A stretch of 64,000 nt of DNA from contig JAKOVD010000119.1 of NCBI GenBank assembly GCA_029782215.1, forward strand, positions 32,473 to 96,472, read 5' to 3'. Below the pieces are notes generated by a model. The model did no database searches. It worked only from the letters and a program-made list of their open reading frames with translations, and was not told where the DNA came from. Source of the stretch: Chloroflexota bacterium (GTDB taxonomy: Bacteria; Chloroflexota; Anaerolineae; J102). The translations under genes were made by a program, and so were the position numbers. Shown in pieces: positions 10,708-20,922 of this stretch (position 1 is its first letter; every line of letters begins with the position of its first letter).

Positions 10708-11595
10708 CTAGAGGGCCACGGCGAGGCCCAGGAGGGTGGCCACGAAGGCGATGATGCTGATATAGCCGTTCATGGTGAAGAAGGCGAGGTTGACCTTGCT
10801 CAGGTCCGTTGGTTTAACCAGGGTATGCTCGTAAACCAGCAGACCGGCCACGATCAGCAGACCGATCCAGTAGGGCCACCCCAGGCCGGCAACGATGCCG
10901 GTGGCTGCTAAGAGCAGGACGGTGAGGACGTGGCAGACCTCGGAAAGGCGCAGCGCCGGCGCAATGCCAAAGCGCGCCGGGACGGACTTGAGGCCGTCGC
11001 GACGGTCCACATCGACATCCTGGCAGGCATAGATGAGGTCAAAGCCGCCGATCCACACGGCGACGGCAGCCCAAAGCAGCCAGGGAATGGGGTTGTTGAG
11101 GCTGGCCGTCACTGCCGCCCAGGCGCCGGCAGCGGCGGCGCCGTCGACCAGACCCAGCCAGAGATGGCAGAGCCAGGTGAAGCGCTTGGTGTAGGCGTAG
11201 CCGACCAGGCCGATCACGGCCAGAGGCGAGAGCAGCAGCACGAAGGTGTTCAACTGCCATGCGGCTAGCAGCATCACGCCCAGGGCAAGAAACCCTGCCA
11301 CCCACACGGCGCGCTTGCTGATGCGCCCGCTCTGGATCGGACGTCCCGCCGTCCGCGGGTTGCGGGCATCGATCTCGGCGTCGATGGCACGGTTGAATGC
11401 CATGGCCGCCGTGCGCGCCGCGCCCATGGCTACCGTGATCCACACAAACTGCCAGAGCAGGGTTGGCCAGGCAATGGGCGTCGCCAGGGCTCCCGTTTCC
11501 GACCACGCCAGGACCATGCCCAGGTAGGCAAAGGGCAAGGCGAAGATCGTATGCTCGAACTTGATCATTTCGAGAAACGTGCGGAAGCGAGACAT
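10708..11595 (-). CDS. mqnP: UbiA-family prenyltransferase, probably menaquinone pathway
   Basis: ARTAAMAFNRAIDAEIDARNPRTAGRPI and second Asp-rich motif YACQDVDVDRRDGLKSVPARFG; between mqnE and mqnC. Confidence 0.85.
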   Translation of the reverse strand: MSRFRTFLEMIKFEHTIFALPFAYLGMVLAWSETGALATPIAWPTLLWQFVWITVAMGAARTAAMAFNRAIDAEIDARNPRTAGRPIQSGRISKRAVWVAGFLALGVMLLAAWQLNTFVLLLSPLAVIGLVGYAYTKRFTWLCHLWLGLVDGAAAAGAWAAVTASLNNPIPWLLWAAVAVWIGGFDLIYACQDVDVDRRDGLKSVPARFGIAPALRLSEVCHVLTVLLLAATGIVAGLGWPYWIGLLIVAGLLVYEHTLVKPTDLSKVNLAFFTMNGYISIIAFVATLLGLAVAL

Positions 11596-11639
11596 GATAG
11601 ACAGTGGACCGGAAAGCGTGGAGAGCCGGGGTTGGCGTT

Positions 11640-12857
11640 CTAAAGGCCGGCGACCGGAATGAACTGCGCTGCGCGCTCCTGCAGCCCATCCAGGCGGGTG
11701 GGGATGGGGACGGGCGCCAGCTCCGCCGGCGTCATGACGTGGTCGAAGCTGCGGACGATCCGGTAGCGGCTGTCCCGCTGCGCTGGGATGGAGCCCGCCA
11801 TGCGGATCTGCTCGTGCAGGCGGTGAACGGTCATGCGCTGTTCCTGCTGCGTGTAGGCCGCAGCCTGGCTGACCACGTTCTCTTCGAGCATGGTGCTGCC
11901 GAAGTCGTTTGAGCCGGCAAAGAGGGTGCGCCGCGCCGTATCCAGTCCCTGCGTGGGCCAGCTTGCCTGGAAGTTGGTGAAGTTGTCGAGATAGATGCGG
12001 GCGAAGGCGTTGGTATGCACGTACTCATCATAGCCGGCGCCGTATTTGTGCCGGTGACGGCTGCGGCCCAGGCTGTTGGTCTCGCTGAGCTGCGCCGTCC
12101 ACATGATGAAGGCGGTGAAGCCGTTGCCGTGGCTGGACAGCGATTCGTCCTGCAGGTTCCGCAGGTGGGTCAGGCTGCTGATGCGCTGCTCCATCGTCTC
12201 GTCAAAACCGATGACCATGGTCGCCGAGGTGGTCATGCCCAGCCGTTGGGCGATGCGCATGGCGTGAATCCACTGCGCGGTCTTCGTCTTCTTGGGGGAG
12301 ATGCGCCCGCGCACCTCATCATCCAGGATCTCAGCGCCGCCGCCAGGCAGGCCGTCCAGGCCGGCGCTGTGCAGCCGGGCCAGCACTTCCTCCATCGTCA
12401 TGGTCTCAAGATGGGCGATGTTCTCGATTTCGGAAGGGCTGAAACAGTCCAGGTCGATCTCCGGGTAGGTCGCCTTCAGCCAGGACAGCATGTCCTCGTA
12501 CCACTCAATGCGCAGGGCCGGGTTGTGCCCTCCCTGCATGAGGATGCGGGTGCCGCCCCACGCCAGCAGCTCCTCGACCTTGGCGCCGATCTGCTGCTTG
12601 TCCAGCACGTAGACCTCGGGATGTCCGGGGACGCGGTAGAACGAGCAGAACTGGCAGTCGGTGGTGCAGGCGTTGGTATAGTTGATATTGCGGTCGATCA
12701 GGTAGGTCACCAGGCCCGGCGTTGTGCGCTGCAGGCGCAGCTCATGGGCGATGGCCATGACCGCTTCGGGGTCGGCTTCGGTATAGACCTGCAGGCCTTC
12801 GGCGGGCGTCAGGCGCTCACCCGCTGCGGCCTTCTTGAGCAAATCGCTGGTGATCAT
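11640..12857 (-). CDS. mqnC: cyclic dehypoxanthine futalosine synthase (radical SAM)
   Basis: DRNINYTNACTTDCQFCSFYR, MQGGHNPALRIEWYEDMLSWLK, GLPGGGAEILDDEVR. Confidence 0.9.
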   Translation of the reverse strand: MITSDLLKKAAAGERLTPAEGLQVYTEADPEAVMAIAHELRLQRTTPGLVTYLIDRNINYTNACTTDCQFCSFYRVPGHPEVYVLDKQQIGAKVEELLAWGGTRILMQGGHNPALRIEWYEDMLSWLKATYPEIDLDCFSPSEIENIAHLETMTMEEVLARLHSAGLDGLPGGGAEILDDEVRGRISPKKTKTAQWIHAMRIAQRLGMTTSATMVIGFDETMEQRISSLTHLRNLQDESLSSHGNGFTAFIMWTAQLSETNSLGRSRHRHKYGAGYDEYVHTNAFARIYLDNFTNFQASWPTQGLDTARRTLFAGSNDFGSTMLEENVVSQAAAYTQQEQRMTVHRLHEQIRMAGSIPAQRDSRYRIVRSFDHVMTPAELAPVPIPTRLDGLQERAAQFIPVAGL

Positions 12858-14065
12858 GGGGCAACACTGGTGGGTTGGGTGGAAGGTTCGGGGAGCGCCA
12901 GGGACTCCAGGGTCTGGCCGCAGTTGGGGCAGAAGTGCTGTTTGCGGCTCACCTTTTGCTGGCAGTTCGGACAGCGCACGCTGCGGTCGGGCAGGGCCGG
13001 CAGGCGGCGTTGGGCGGCCTTGGGCGTAGAGACGTCTTGTTCCTTGCTCGCGCGCTGGCGCACCGCCGCCAGGAGCCCGGCTGTTCGCACCCTGGCCTCG
13101 GCAGCCGCTTCGGCGGTCAGCGCCTTCATGCGGTCTTTGTCCAGTTGGCTGCCATGCGCGTACCAGTTGTACACGGCGTGGCCGGTGGTGTAGGTGCCGG
13201 AGTAGGAGATGGCCACCTTGGGCACGATGCCCACGCCCGGGATCAATCCGGCCAGGGTGCGGGCTACGGAGCGCCAGATGAAGCTGCCGCCGATGACGCC
13301 TGCCACAGGCCCGACCAGCTCCTGGGTGCTCCCGCTGAAGCCCAGGGCCAGCGCCAGCTTGTAGGAGAGAATGACCTGGTTCTTGGTCAGGACGAAGATG
13401 TCGGCGACAGAAAACGGGATGTTCAACAAGGGGACGATCTCGGCAATGCCCGTCGTTGCCGAATAGCTGGCGTTGGCAAAGCTCGTCTCGCTGATGATCT
13501 GCCGGGCGATGAGGGCGCGCGTGGCCGGAACGTGATGCCCCAGGGCCAGCTCACGTCCGGGCAGACACCGCAGCAGGGCCGGTACCAGGGCCGGTTCGAG
13601 CGGCTTCCTGGCGCCAACCTCGACGATCGCTTCATCGGTGACGCGCCAGAGGCGCCGCTCCTCGGGCGGCTCCAGGGCTACGCCGTCGCTGTTGAGGCCC
13701 TTTAGGTGAACGCTGATCACCGGCACGCTCGCTGACTGGGCGCGCACCTGGGCCAGCGCCTCCTGCTCAACGGACACGTCGGCCTGGTCGGTGGGCAGGA
13801 CGAGCAGAACCACATCGGCCCGCGCCGCTTCGGCCACTGCTTCGGCCTTGGCGGGCAGCCGGTAGGCCCACAGTGTTTGCGGTATCGACATCAGGGTTTC
13901 GTCGAACGGGCTGGTGCGCAGCGCGTCAGCCAACCAATGCACCGCCTCCCGGTCGCTGCCCAGAACCGCAAGATGGAGGGGCGCTTCGGCCTGCAGGCGG
14001 ATGGCGGTAAGGTCGATCTCACGCAGGATGGACCAGACGTTGCCCAACTGGACAAGGGTGCTCAT
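12854..14065 (-). CDS. DUF697-like membrane protein with C-terminal double zinc ribbon
   Basis: Hydrophobic domain with VPLLNIPFSVADIFVLTKNQVILSYKLALALG and C-terminal RCPNCQQKVSRKQHFCPNCGQTL; start MSTLVQLG preferred. Confidence 0.65.
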   Translation of the reverse strand: MSTLVQLGNVWSILREIDLTAIRLQAEAPLHLAVLGSDREAVHWLADALRTSPFDETLMSIPQTLWAYRLPAKAEAVAEAARADVVLLVLPTDQADVSVEQEALAQVRAQSASVPVISVHLKGLNSDGVALEPPEERRLWRVTDEAIVEVGARKPLEPALVPALLRCLPGRELALGHHVPATRALIARQIISETSFANASYSATTGIAEIVPLLNIPFSVADIFVLTKNQVILSYKLALALGFSGSTQELVGPVAGVIGGSFIWRSVARTLAGLIPGVGIVPKVAISYSGTYTTGHAVYNWYAHGSQLDKDRMKALTAEAAAEARVRTAGLLAAVRQRASKEQDVSTPKAAQRRLPALPDRSVRCPNCQQKVSRKQHFCPNCGQTLESLALPEPSTQPTSVAP

Positions 14066-14251
14066 GGGCGGAATCGTGAAGAGAGTGAGGCCAAGGACAA
14101 AATGCCAGGCGTCACGGGCAAGCCCCATTCCCACGCAGGCGGTGAGTCATGCCGGGTGGCTTTAGCTTGCGAGCGCCTGGCTCCGATCATTGCTACATTA
14201 TAGGGGCGGCTGTGTGCAAGAGTTGTGGATTGTATCACAGTCGTGGTCATC

Positions 14252-16003
14252 TTAGCGATATGTGATGGCGCCCACGGCGACAAACGGACTGCCGGCGGCG
14301 CCATCTGGAGGCAGCCACTCGCCGCGGAAGGGGCGGACGCCCACCAGGACCTGGTAGCGTCCAGGACTCGCCGGATTTGGCTGCAGGTGATAGGGGTCGA
14401 TCACGACCGTGCCCGGCTGCCAGCGATCGGTGGGATAGCGGCCCTCGGCAGGGCTGTGGTCCCATTCGGCGGCGAGCCAACCATCCTCATGCACCAGGCG
14501 CACGACCGGACGCAGATCATCAGAGACGGGTGCATCGACCTGCCAGCGCAAACGCAGCGCCAGCGGCGCCCCCACGACCAGCGGTTCCGCCGGCAGATTC
14601 GCGCCCACCAGTTCCAGGTGGTCGCCGAAGACGGCGATGGGCGCGGCAGCCGGCGCCGGGCGCAGCGTCAGGGCAGGGTCTGGGGCAAAGGCGGGCCGCA
14701 GCACGAGCCCAAGCGCCGCCAGCCCAAACGCCGCCATCAGGGCGATAAAGCCCGGAACTAGCACCCGGACCGGCAAGCGCAGACGGTTGGCGCCGCCCGC
14801 CACTCCCACCCCCACCCAACCGGCGATGGCAGCGACCGCCGGCCACATCAGCCGGGCCTGGTCGGTGCCCAGGGCGATGGTGCTGTACTGCACGATGCTA
14901 AGGACGACGAGCGCCGGGGCTGCTGCCAGGAGCAACACCGAGAAGATGGAAGGGTGGTCACGCGGAAGCAGGCGGCGCAGGTAATGGATGGCGCCCAGCG
15001 CCAGCAGGAGGACGACAAGCAGGAACAGCAGATAGTGAGGCGCCGGATAGCGCACCTGCCCGATCGGGCCAAAGCGTCCCCAGAAGTAGGTGAAGAGGCC
15101 GCGCCCCAACCAAACCAGGTCGGCGCCCGTCAGGGGACCGGTGCGCTGGTCCACCGTCGCCCGCACCAGGGACCACCCCATGGGGTCGCCATACAGGCGC
15201 CAGTTGCGCAGCAGCCAGGGCGAAGCAATGGCCAGGCCCAGCCCCCAGGCCAGGACGGCGTGGCCCGCCGCCTCCAGCCAGGCGCGCGGCTGCCGGCGCC
15301 GGGGCCAAAACGCGCCGGCCAGCGCCAGGACGACGAGCGGCCACAGTGACAGGGTCCCCAGCTTGGCCAACAGACCCAGGCCAAAGACCACCCCCAGGCC
15401 CAGGGACCGTTTCCAGGCGGCGCCCCGGCGCAGCGTCTGCGCCAGCAGCAGCAGCGCCAGGCTGCCCAGGGCGCCGGCGGCATTGTCGTTGCTCATGGCC
15501 CCGGCGATGTAGAGAAAGCCGGGCAGCCCCGCCAGGAAGGCGGCGGCCAACAGGCCGACTTCGCTGCGCTCCGGGAACAGCACGCTGCCCAACCGCCATG
15601 CGGCCCACACCGTGACCGCGCCGAACAGCACCGAAAGCAGGCGCCCCAGGTGCATGGCCAGGGCGCCGCCCTGCCACGGGAAGTCCTCCAGGGTGGTGTG
15701 GACGAAGAAGTTAGCGGGGGCGTCAGGACCGAGGGGGAAGGCGTCGGGGTTGGAGCGTAGAAACGCGAAATCCAGCCCGGTCCAGGAGGTCAGGGCCGCG
15801 GCCGCGGCATGGTAGAGGGGCGGGTGTTTGCTCTGCGTCACCTCCGGGCCGGACGGAAGCGCATGGTGCAGGCCCAGGTAGCGCACATAGGCATAGTGAT
15901 CCGCCTCGTCCGGCGCCTCCCCCAGCGGCTGCACCACGGAGTAGGCGAGGGCGAGGATCAGATAGATGGAGAGGATAATCAGAAACGAGCGGCGTGGTGC
16001 CAT
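14252..16003 (-). CDS. GT39-like (GT-C) polytopic glycosyltransferase with C-terminal extracytoplasmic domain
   Basis: APDEADHYAYVRYL acidic motif, HPPLYH, >8 hydrophobic segments; start MAPRRSFL chosen. Confidence 0.75.
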   Translation of the reverse strand: MAPRRSFLIILSIYLILALAYSVVQPLGEAPDEADHYAYVRYLGLHHALPSGPEVTQSKHPPLYHAAAAALTSWTGLDFAFLRSNPDAFPLGPDAPANFFVHTTLEDFPWQGGALAMHLGRLLSVLFGAVTVWAAWRLGSVLFPERSEVGLLAAAFLAGLPGFLYIAGAMSNDNAAGALGSLALLLLAQTLRRGAAWKRSLGLGVVFGLGLLAKLGTLSLWPLVVLALAGAFWPRRRQPRAWLEAAGHAVLAWGLGLAIASPWLLRNWRLYGDPMGWSLVRATVDQRTGPLTGADLVWLGRGLFTYFWGRFGPIGQVRYPAPHYLLFLLVVLLLALGAIHYLRRLLPRDHPSIFSVLLLAAAPALVVLSIVQYSTIALGTDQARLMWPAVAAIAGWVGVGVAGGANRLRLPVRVLVPGFIALMAAFGLAALGLVLRPAFAPDPALTLRPAPAAAPIAVFGDHLELVGANLPAEPLVVGAPLALRLRWQVDAPVSDDLRPVVRLVHEDGWLAAEWDHSPAEGRYPTDRWQPGTVVIDPYHLQPNPASPGRYQVLVGVRPFRGEWLPPDGAAGSPFVAVGAITYR

Positions 16004-16019
16004 CTCTTGCCGGAAGTCC

Positions 16020-18266
16020 TCAGGGGAGGTTGATGACGCCAAGGCTCGCCCGGTTGTCGGCGGCCGGCGGTATGGTTTCGAGATTGCGCGGCGCCTCGCC
16101 CAGTTCATACATGCCCGCCTTGAGCCCATAGGCGCCGGGCGGCAGGACAGGCGGTAGGGGAATGCGGTGCGTGTCGGCAATGATCTCCCCCGCACGCCAG
16201 CGGCTCGTGGGGCTGAAGCCGCCGCCGGGGTCGCCGTCATGCTGGCTGACCACCTGGCCCTGCGGGTCCAACAGGTGGACAAAAGCCTTGTAGTTGGCAG
16301 CCGAGTCGCGCAAGGCAAACCAGTAGAGGGTGACGTCAAGGGCCGCCTCTCCTTGCGCAGGATGGACGTCGCGGCCAACCAGGACGGCGACGTCGGCGAA
16401 CTGCGTCTGCACTGGCGGCGGCGTCCAGGCGCGGCGGCCTAGGCCCAGGCTGTTCAGGCTGAGCACCGTGGCCAACACCAGGAGGGCGATGGCCGCAGCC
16501 ACGAACTCGCGGCGGCGGCGCAGCTTCCAGAGGGCGAGCCCTGCCCAGATCAGCACCGCCACCGCGGAGAGGATGGCGCCGATGGTGCGGTAGGGGGTGG
16601 CGCCGAAGCTGAGCGTGATCGTGTGATCGCCGGCAGGCGCCGCCACCGTGACCAGCCCCATCTCGCCGCTTGGGTAGGTAGTCGCTGCTCTGCCGTCGAT
16701 GCTGGCGTTCCAGCCGGGGAGGTGGAACTGGTGCAGACGCAGCTCAAAGGGTTGTTCTGTCTGCGTATGGAGCGTGAATGACGTATACCCGCGCTGGGCG
16801 ATGGTGACTGCCGGCGCGGGCTGCAGCGCATGCCCATCGGCGGCGCCTTCCCGCGGCCGGCCCAGCGCCCACCGCTGTTCGGTGACCGTCAGGGGCAGGA
16901 ACTCCGCCGTCCAGGTGGCGCCTACCTGGCCGGCGTCGGCATCCTCACGCCACATCCTTGCCGGCGACCAGGTTTCGGCGTCGGGGAGAGGAAGCGGCGG
17001 CGTGGGCAGGCGCAGCAGGCCGACCGCCAGGCTGAGCGCGAACACGGCCCCGATCCACACGACAGGACGCACGCGCGGCGCCAGCAAGGGGAGCGTCGAG
17101 GCCGACACGGCCGTGCCCAGGGCTGCCAGCACAAGAAAGCGCCAGGGATACTGCAGGTGGCCGAGCACGAAGGTAAGCGGCTGCCAGAGCCAGAGCGCCG
17201 CCGTGCTCATCATGAACATGGCCACCACGGCCATCAGCAGGTGGAAGACCAGGACGGCCGGATGGGAGGGCAGGCGCCGCTGCCGCCAGCGCCACACCAG
17301 GAGCACGCCCGTGATGGCCAGCAGGCCAAGGGTGAGCCAACTGAAAGGATAGATGACGCCGTGTCCGGCATCATCCCGATATCTATACGCAATGGACTGC
17401 TGGACAAGCGCCGCGGCGTCGAGCAGGTGCTTCGCATAGCCCTGCGACGGCCCCAAAGCCAGGCCGACAGCCCTGGTCTCGCCCAGCACGGGCAGCCAGT
17501 AGACGGCGGTGAGGGCAAGGGCAAGGGCAAGCGAGCCTGCCGCCAGTACGAGCCGCCGCCAACGGCGGGTGGTTGCGGCCAGCATCAGCAGGTAGGCTGC
17601 CGTCGCCGGGGCCACCAGCAGAGCGGTGAGGTTGTGGGTCAACACCAACCCCGCCCAAGCCAGCGTTCCCCAGAGAAAGGCCGCCAGTGGCTCTTCGTCG
17701 CGAAAGGCGGCGGTGTAAGCCCAGAAGATGAGCGGGGGAAAGATGAAGGCGATGTGCTCGGGAATGGCCCCGCGGGTATAGGCGTCCGCCAGGTGGTAGG
17801 GAAAGTACGTGTAGAGGACCGCGGCAAGCAGCCCCGCCGCCGGTCCCCACAGCGACCGCACATAGCCGAACATGGCGAAGGCAGCCAGGAAGAAGCCCAG
17901 GGCGATCACCAGTTGGGCCGCTGCTGCCGGCCCAAGACCGGCCAGCGTAGCCAGGGCGCCCGGCCAATAGCTTAGGGGCGCATAGTAGTTCAGGACAGCC
18001 TGGCCGTAGCCGAAGCCGAACTCGGGAAAGAGGCGCGGATGGAGGACGCCATCCTGCCAGGCTGTGGCCAGGGCGGCGATACGGTAGACGTGGAAGCGGC
18101 CATCATCAGAAACGAAGAAGCCAGGGCGCAGCAATGGCAGCACACTTGGCGCCACCAGCAGGCAGAGGATGAACCAGGGCGAGCGTACAAGCCGCCTCAG
18201 CCGGTGGGCGGCGGACGCCTTGGCCCCGCCAGTTATGGCCCCGCCGGTGATGGCCCCGCTGGTCAC
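16020..18266 (-). CDS. large polytopic membrane protein, GT-C-like, with C-terminal sandwich-like domain
   Basis: PGFFVSDDGRFHVYRIAALATAWQDGVLHPRLFPEFGFGYGQAVLNYYAPLSYW motif plus multiple TM; GTG start overlapping the upstream stop. Confidence 0.75.
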   Translation of the reverse strand: MTSGAITGGAITGGAKASAAHRLRRLVRSPWFILCLLVAPSVLPLLRPGFFVSDDGRFHVYRIAALATAWQDGVLHPRLFPEFGFGYGQAVLNYYAPLSYWPGALATLAGLGPAAAAQLVIALGFFLAAFAMFGYVRSLWGPAAGLLAAVLYTYFPYHLADAYTRGAIPEHIAFIFPPLIFWAYTAAFRDEEPLAAFLWGTLAWAGLVLTHNLTALLVAPATAAYLLMLAATTRRWRRLVLAAGSLALALALTAVYWLPVLGETRAVGLALGPSQGYAKHLLDAAALVQQSIAYRYRDDAGHGVIYPFSWLTLGLLAITGVLLVWRWRQRRLPSHPAVLVFHLLMAVVAMFMMSTAALWLWQPLTFVLGHLQYPWRFLVLAALGTAVSASTLPLLAPRVRPVVWIGAVFALSLAVGLLRLPTPPLPLPDAETWSPARMWREDADAGQVGATWTAEFLPLTVTEQRWALGRPREGAADGHALQPAPAVTIAQRGYTSFTLHTQTEQPFELRLHQFHLPGWNASIDGRAATTYPSGEMGLVTVAAPAGDHTITLSFGATPYRTIGAILSAVAVLIWAGLALWKLRRRREFVAAAIALLVLATVLSLNSLGLGRRAWTPPPVQTQFADVAVLVGRDVHPAQGEAALDVTLYWFALRDSAANYKAFVHLLDPQGQVVSQHDGDPGGGFSPTSRWRAGEIIADTHRIPLPPVLPPGAYGLKAGMYELGEAPRNLETIPPAADNRASLGVINLP
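18221..18265. repeat. 15-bp minisatellite, three units, overlapping a start codon
   Basis: tggccccgccagtta / tggccccgccggtga / tggccccgctggtca, giving GAITGGAITGGA at the N-terminus of the downstream protein. Confidence 0.85.
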
Positions 18267-20716
18267 GGCTGCGCCGTCCCCTGGATCTGGATGCGTCCCA
18301 GGGTGGCGAAGTCGCCCCCAGGGCCGCTCAGGCGGGGATACCCGGCTGCGTCCCCGCGATAGAGCCCTGTGATAAGCCGGTAGTCGCCCGCCGGCAGGTC
18401 AAGCGGGAGGGCGACACGATCCGTGATCGTCTGGCCGGCACTGAGCGCCGCCGTGGGCGCTTCGCCCTGCGCCGGCCAGTGGTCGTTCTGGGCCACCACC
18501 TTGTTGTTGGCATCGAGCAGTTGGACGAACACCGTGTAGTTTCCCTGGGGCGCATGGAGAGCCCGCCAGTCGATGGCCACCTGGAGCACGTCGCCTGTAC
18601 GCGCCAGCGCCACACCCTCGTCGCCGGCCGGGGTGATCGCCTGGTCTGGGGTCTGGCGCTGGAGGCTGAGCGTTGCCCGGTCCAGCACCATGTCGCCCAG
18701 GGTCTGTTCTGGAGTGACCGTCAAGACCGGGACGCCTGCCGCCGAAAAGCGCAGCAGCCGGGCCCAGTCACCGTACTGCTGCTCGCCTGCCTTGGCCGTG
18801 TTCAGGGCCAGGTAGCGCTCATAGTCGCGATGGTTTTCAGCGGCGTCGGTTTGGGCGTTGCGGTCCCGCCCCAGCCAGATGGCGCCGTAGCGAGCGCGCA
18901 TGCGCGCCATGAGCGCCGTGTCCACCGGGCCGGGGTCGATGGTGTACCACACGAGGGGCGCCGTCAAGTAGTTCAGGAAGTAGTCGGTTAGCACGGGGTC
19001 GGGCACGATCAAGGCTTCGTTGCAACCCTGCCATCCGCAGGGGCGCTTTGCCAGGTCGGCCATCATGGGCCGGAGGAAGCGATCGACGCCGTAGGGGTCG
19101 AAGCGGGCGTCGCCCTGGCGGTAAACGGACAGCAAAAGTGACCCGCCCAGCAGCATGACGGCCGCCATCCCCAGCGCCACGCGCCCGGCATGTTCGGGGC
19201 GGCGCCAAACCCAGATCAAGGCGGCGATGCTGGCTGCCACCAGAAGCAGCGAGATCGCCAGTCCCGCCGGGACCAGCGCCGAGCCCCCCTGCTGGCGCAG
19301 TTGGACCCAGGCGAAATCGAGGGGCGTCTGGCCTGCCAGCAGGAGGCGCAGATGGCCGGTGACAGGCGACCAGGTGGGGTCCAGGTAGAGGGCCTCGATG
19401 GCCTGGCCGATGCCGCCCCATACCTTGGATTGGCTTAGCAGGAAGTCGAGCTCGTACTTGCGCAGGTCGATGCTGACCCCCAATACCTGGACGAAGGTGC
19501 TGGCGGCAATCAGCAGCCAGGCGCCGAGACGCAGAACCAGGTCAAGGGGCCTTCTGCCTGCCAGGGGAGATGGCCGCGGGTCCACGAGCCAGGCCCACAC
19601 CGGCGCTGCCAGCAGGACGAGGAAGGGCACGATCGGCAGCATGTACCGGGAGCCCCAAGCCACGCCGCCCGACCAGTAGTTGTAGCGGCTGTAGCCGAGG
19701 AGATGAACGGCGATGACCAGCAGGAAGGCGATGCCTTCCCAGCGCCAGCGGCGCAGGAAAGGGAGCGTCCCCACCACGCCCAGCAGGAGGACGGGCGAAT
19801 ACCAGAGCACGCCCTTGTAGGGGCTGATGGTGAGGCCCACGAGCGCCCGCGCCATGCGGATGGGCACCGACTGGGACAACTGCGGGTCGGCGATGTAGAC
19901 GCCCAGGTCGCGGGCAAAGAGCTCGACGCCGCTCAGCGTGGCGGCTTTGTAGACCTCCTGGAGCCCGAGAAAGGCTGCCAGGGGCAGCGCGGCTGCCGCG
20001 GCCGCCAGGGCGCGCTGCCGCCAAATGCCCGGTGAATGACCGCGCTGCCACTCGTACACGCCTGTCAGCAAGAGCAGCGACGGTAAAATGGCCACACTGA
20101 TCTGTTTGGTGGTCAGGGCCAGGCCGACGGCGGCGCCGGCAAGGGCAGGCCAGCGCAGGCGGGTGGGTTCGGTGCGATAACGCAGCAGGCCGTAGAGGAC
20201 GGCCAGGTAGGCCGTCACCGTCAGCGGCTCGCGGAAGAAGGTGCGGCTGTAGGGCCAGAGCATGGTGGCGAAGGCAAACACGAGCGCGCCCAGGGCGCTC
20301 GCCCGGCGACTCACTCCCAACTCCAGGAAGCTCAGGTAGAGCAGTGCCACGGCTGCCGCACAGACGAAGACCCCGAAGAACATCGCCCCCTGGACCATGG
20401 CGCCCAGCCAGCGGCCCCAAACGTAGAAAGGCAGCGCTGCCACCATCTGGGCTGGTTCGTAGTTCGGCACCATGTCACCGGCGGAGGTGAGCATGCCGAC
20501 GTTGGTGTAGTCCCAGTAGATCTGGTTGACGGTGAACTCGCCGCGTTTGAAGAAGCTGTCGACGCCGCTGAACAACGCCCGCTCGTCGTTGCTCTTGAAA
20601 GCACCGGTATACGTCAGGGCATAGACCGCCAGCGCCAAAAAGAAAAGACCGACAACAACCCGTCGGTCCCGGGATGCTGCCGGCGAACAAGGCAGAGTCA
20701 CACGTTGAGTTGTCAT
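18263..20716 (-). CDS. GT39-like polytopic membrane protein with C-terminal sandwich-like domain
   Basis: ALYALTYTGAFKSNDERALFSGVDS, multiple TM, C-terminal YTVFVQLLDANNKVVAQNDHWPAQGEAPT. Confidence 0.75.
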   Translation of the reverse strand: MTTQRVTLPCSPAASRDRRVVVGLFFLALAVYALTYTGAFKSNDERALFSGVDSFFKRGEFTVNQIYWDYTNVGMLTSAGDMVPNYEPAQMVAALPFYVWGRWLGAMVQGAMFFGVFVCAAAVALLYLSFLELGVSRRASALGALVFAFATMLWPYSRTFFREPLTVTAYLAVLYGLLRYRTEPTRLRWPALAGAAVGLALTTKQISVAILPSLLLLTGVYEWQRGHSPGIWRQRALAAAAAALPLAAFLGLQEVYKAATLSGVELFARDLGVYIADPQLSQSVPIRMARALVGLTISPYKGVLWYSPVLLLGVVGTLPFLRRWRWEGIAFLLVIAVHLLGYSRYNYWSGGVAWGSRYMLPIVPFLVLLAAPVWAWLVDPRPSPLAGRRPLDLVLRLGAWLLIAASTFVQVLGVSIDLRKYELDFLLSQSKVWGGIGQAIEALYLDPTWSPVTGHLRLLLAGQTPLDFAWVQLRQQGGSALVPAGLAISLLLVAASIAALIWVWRRPEHAGRVALGMAAVMLLGGSLLLSVYRQGDARFDPYGVDRFLRPMMADLAKRPCGWQGCNEALIVPDPVLTDYFLNYLTAPLVWYTIDPGPVDTALMARMRARYGAIWLGRDRNAQTDAAENHRDYERYLALNTAKAGEQQYGDWARLLRFSAAGVPVLTVTPEQTLGDMVLDRATLSLQRQTPDQAITPAGDEGVALARTGDVLQVAIDWRALHAPQGNYTVFVQLLDANNKVVAQNDHWPAQGEAPTAALSAGQTITDRVALPLDLPAGDYRLITGLYRGDAAGYPRLSGPGGDFATLGRIQIQGTAQP

Positions 20717-20922
20717 AGAGTAGACAATCGCTGGCTGCGCCTGTTTGTCAGCAGGACACGCTGGCTAGGCTAACATAGCTGTAAAGGAGCGTCAAGACGG
20801 CTTAGATTTGCAGGATGGGACGGCAATCCCGCCAAAGTGCGCAGAGACTAGACGAACCACTTGCCATCGCATAGAATGACCGCGCGTTTCTGTACACACT
20901 TGATCTTGCTCGGAGGCACTTT

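Noticed and set aside
12015-13193. 392 aa plus-strand ORF opposite mqnC
   Set aside because: Antisense to conserved mqnC and the DUF697-like gene; no recognisable domain.
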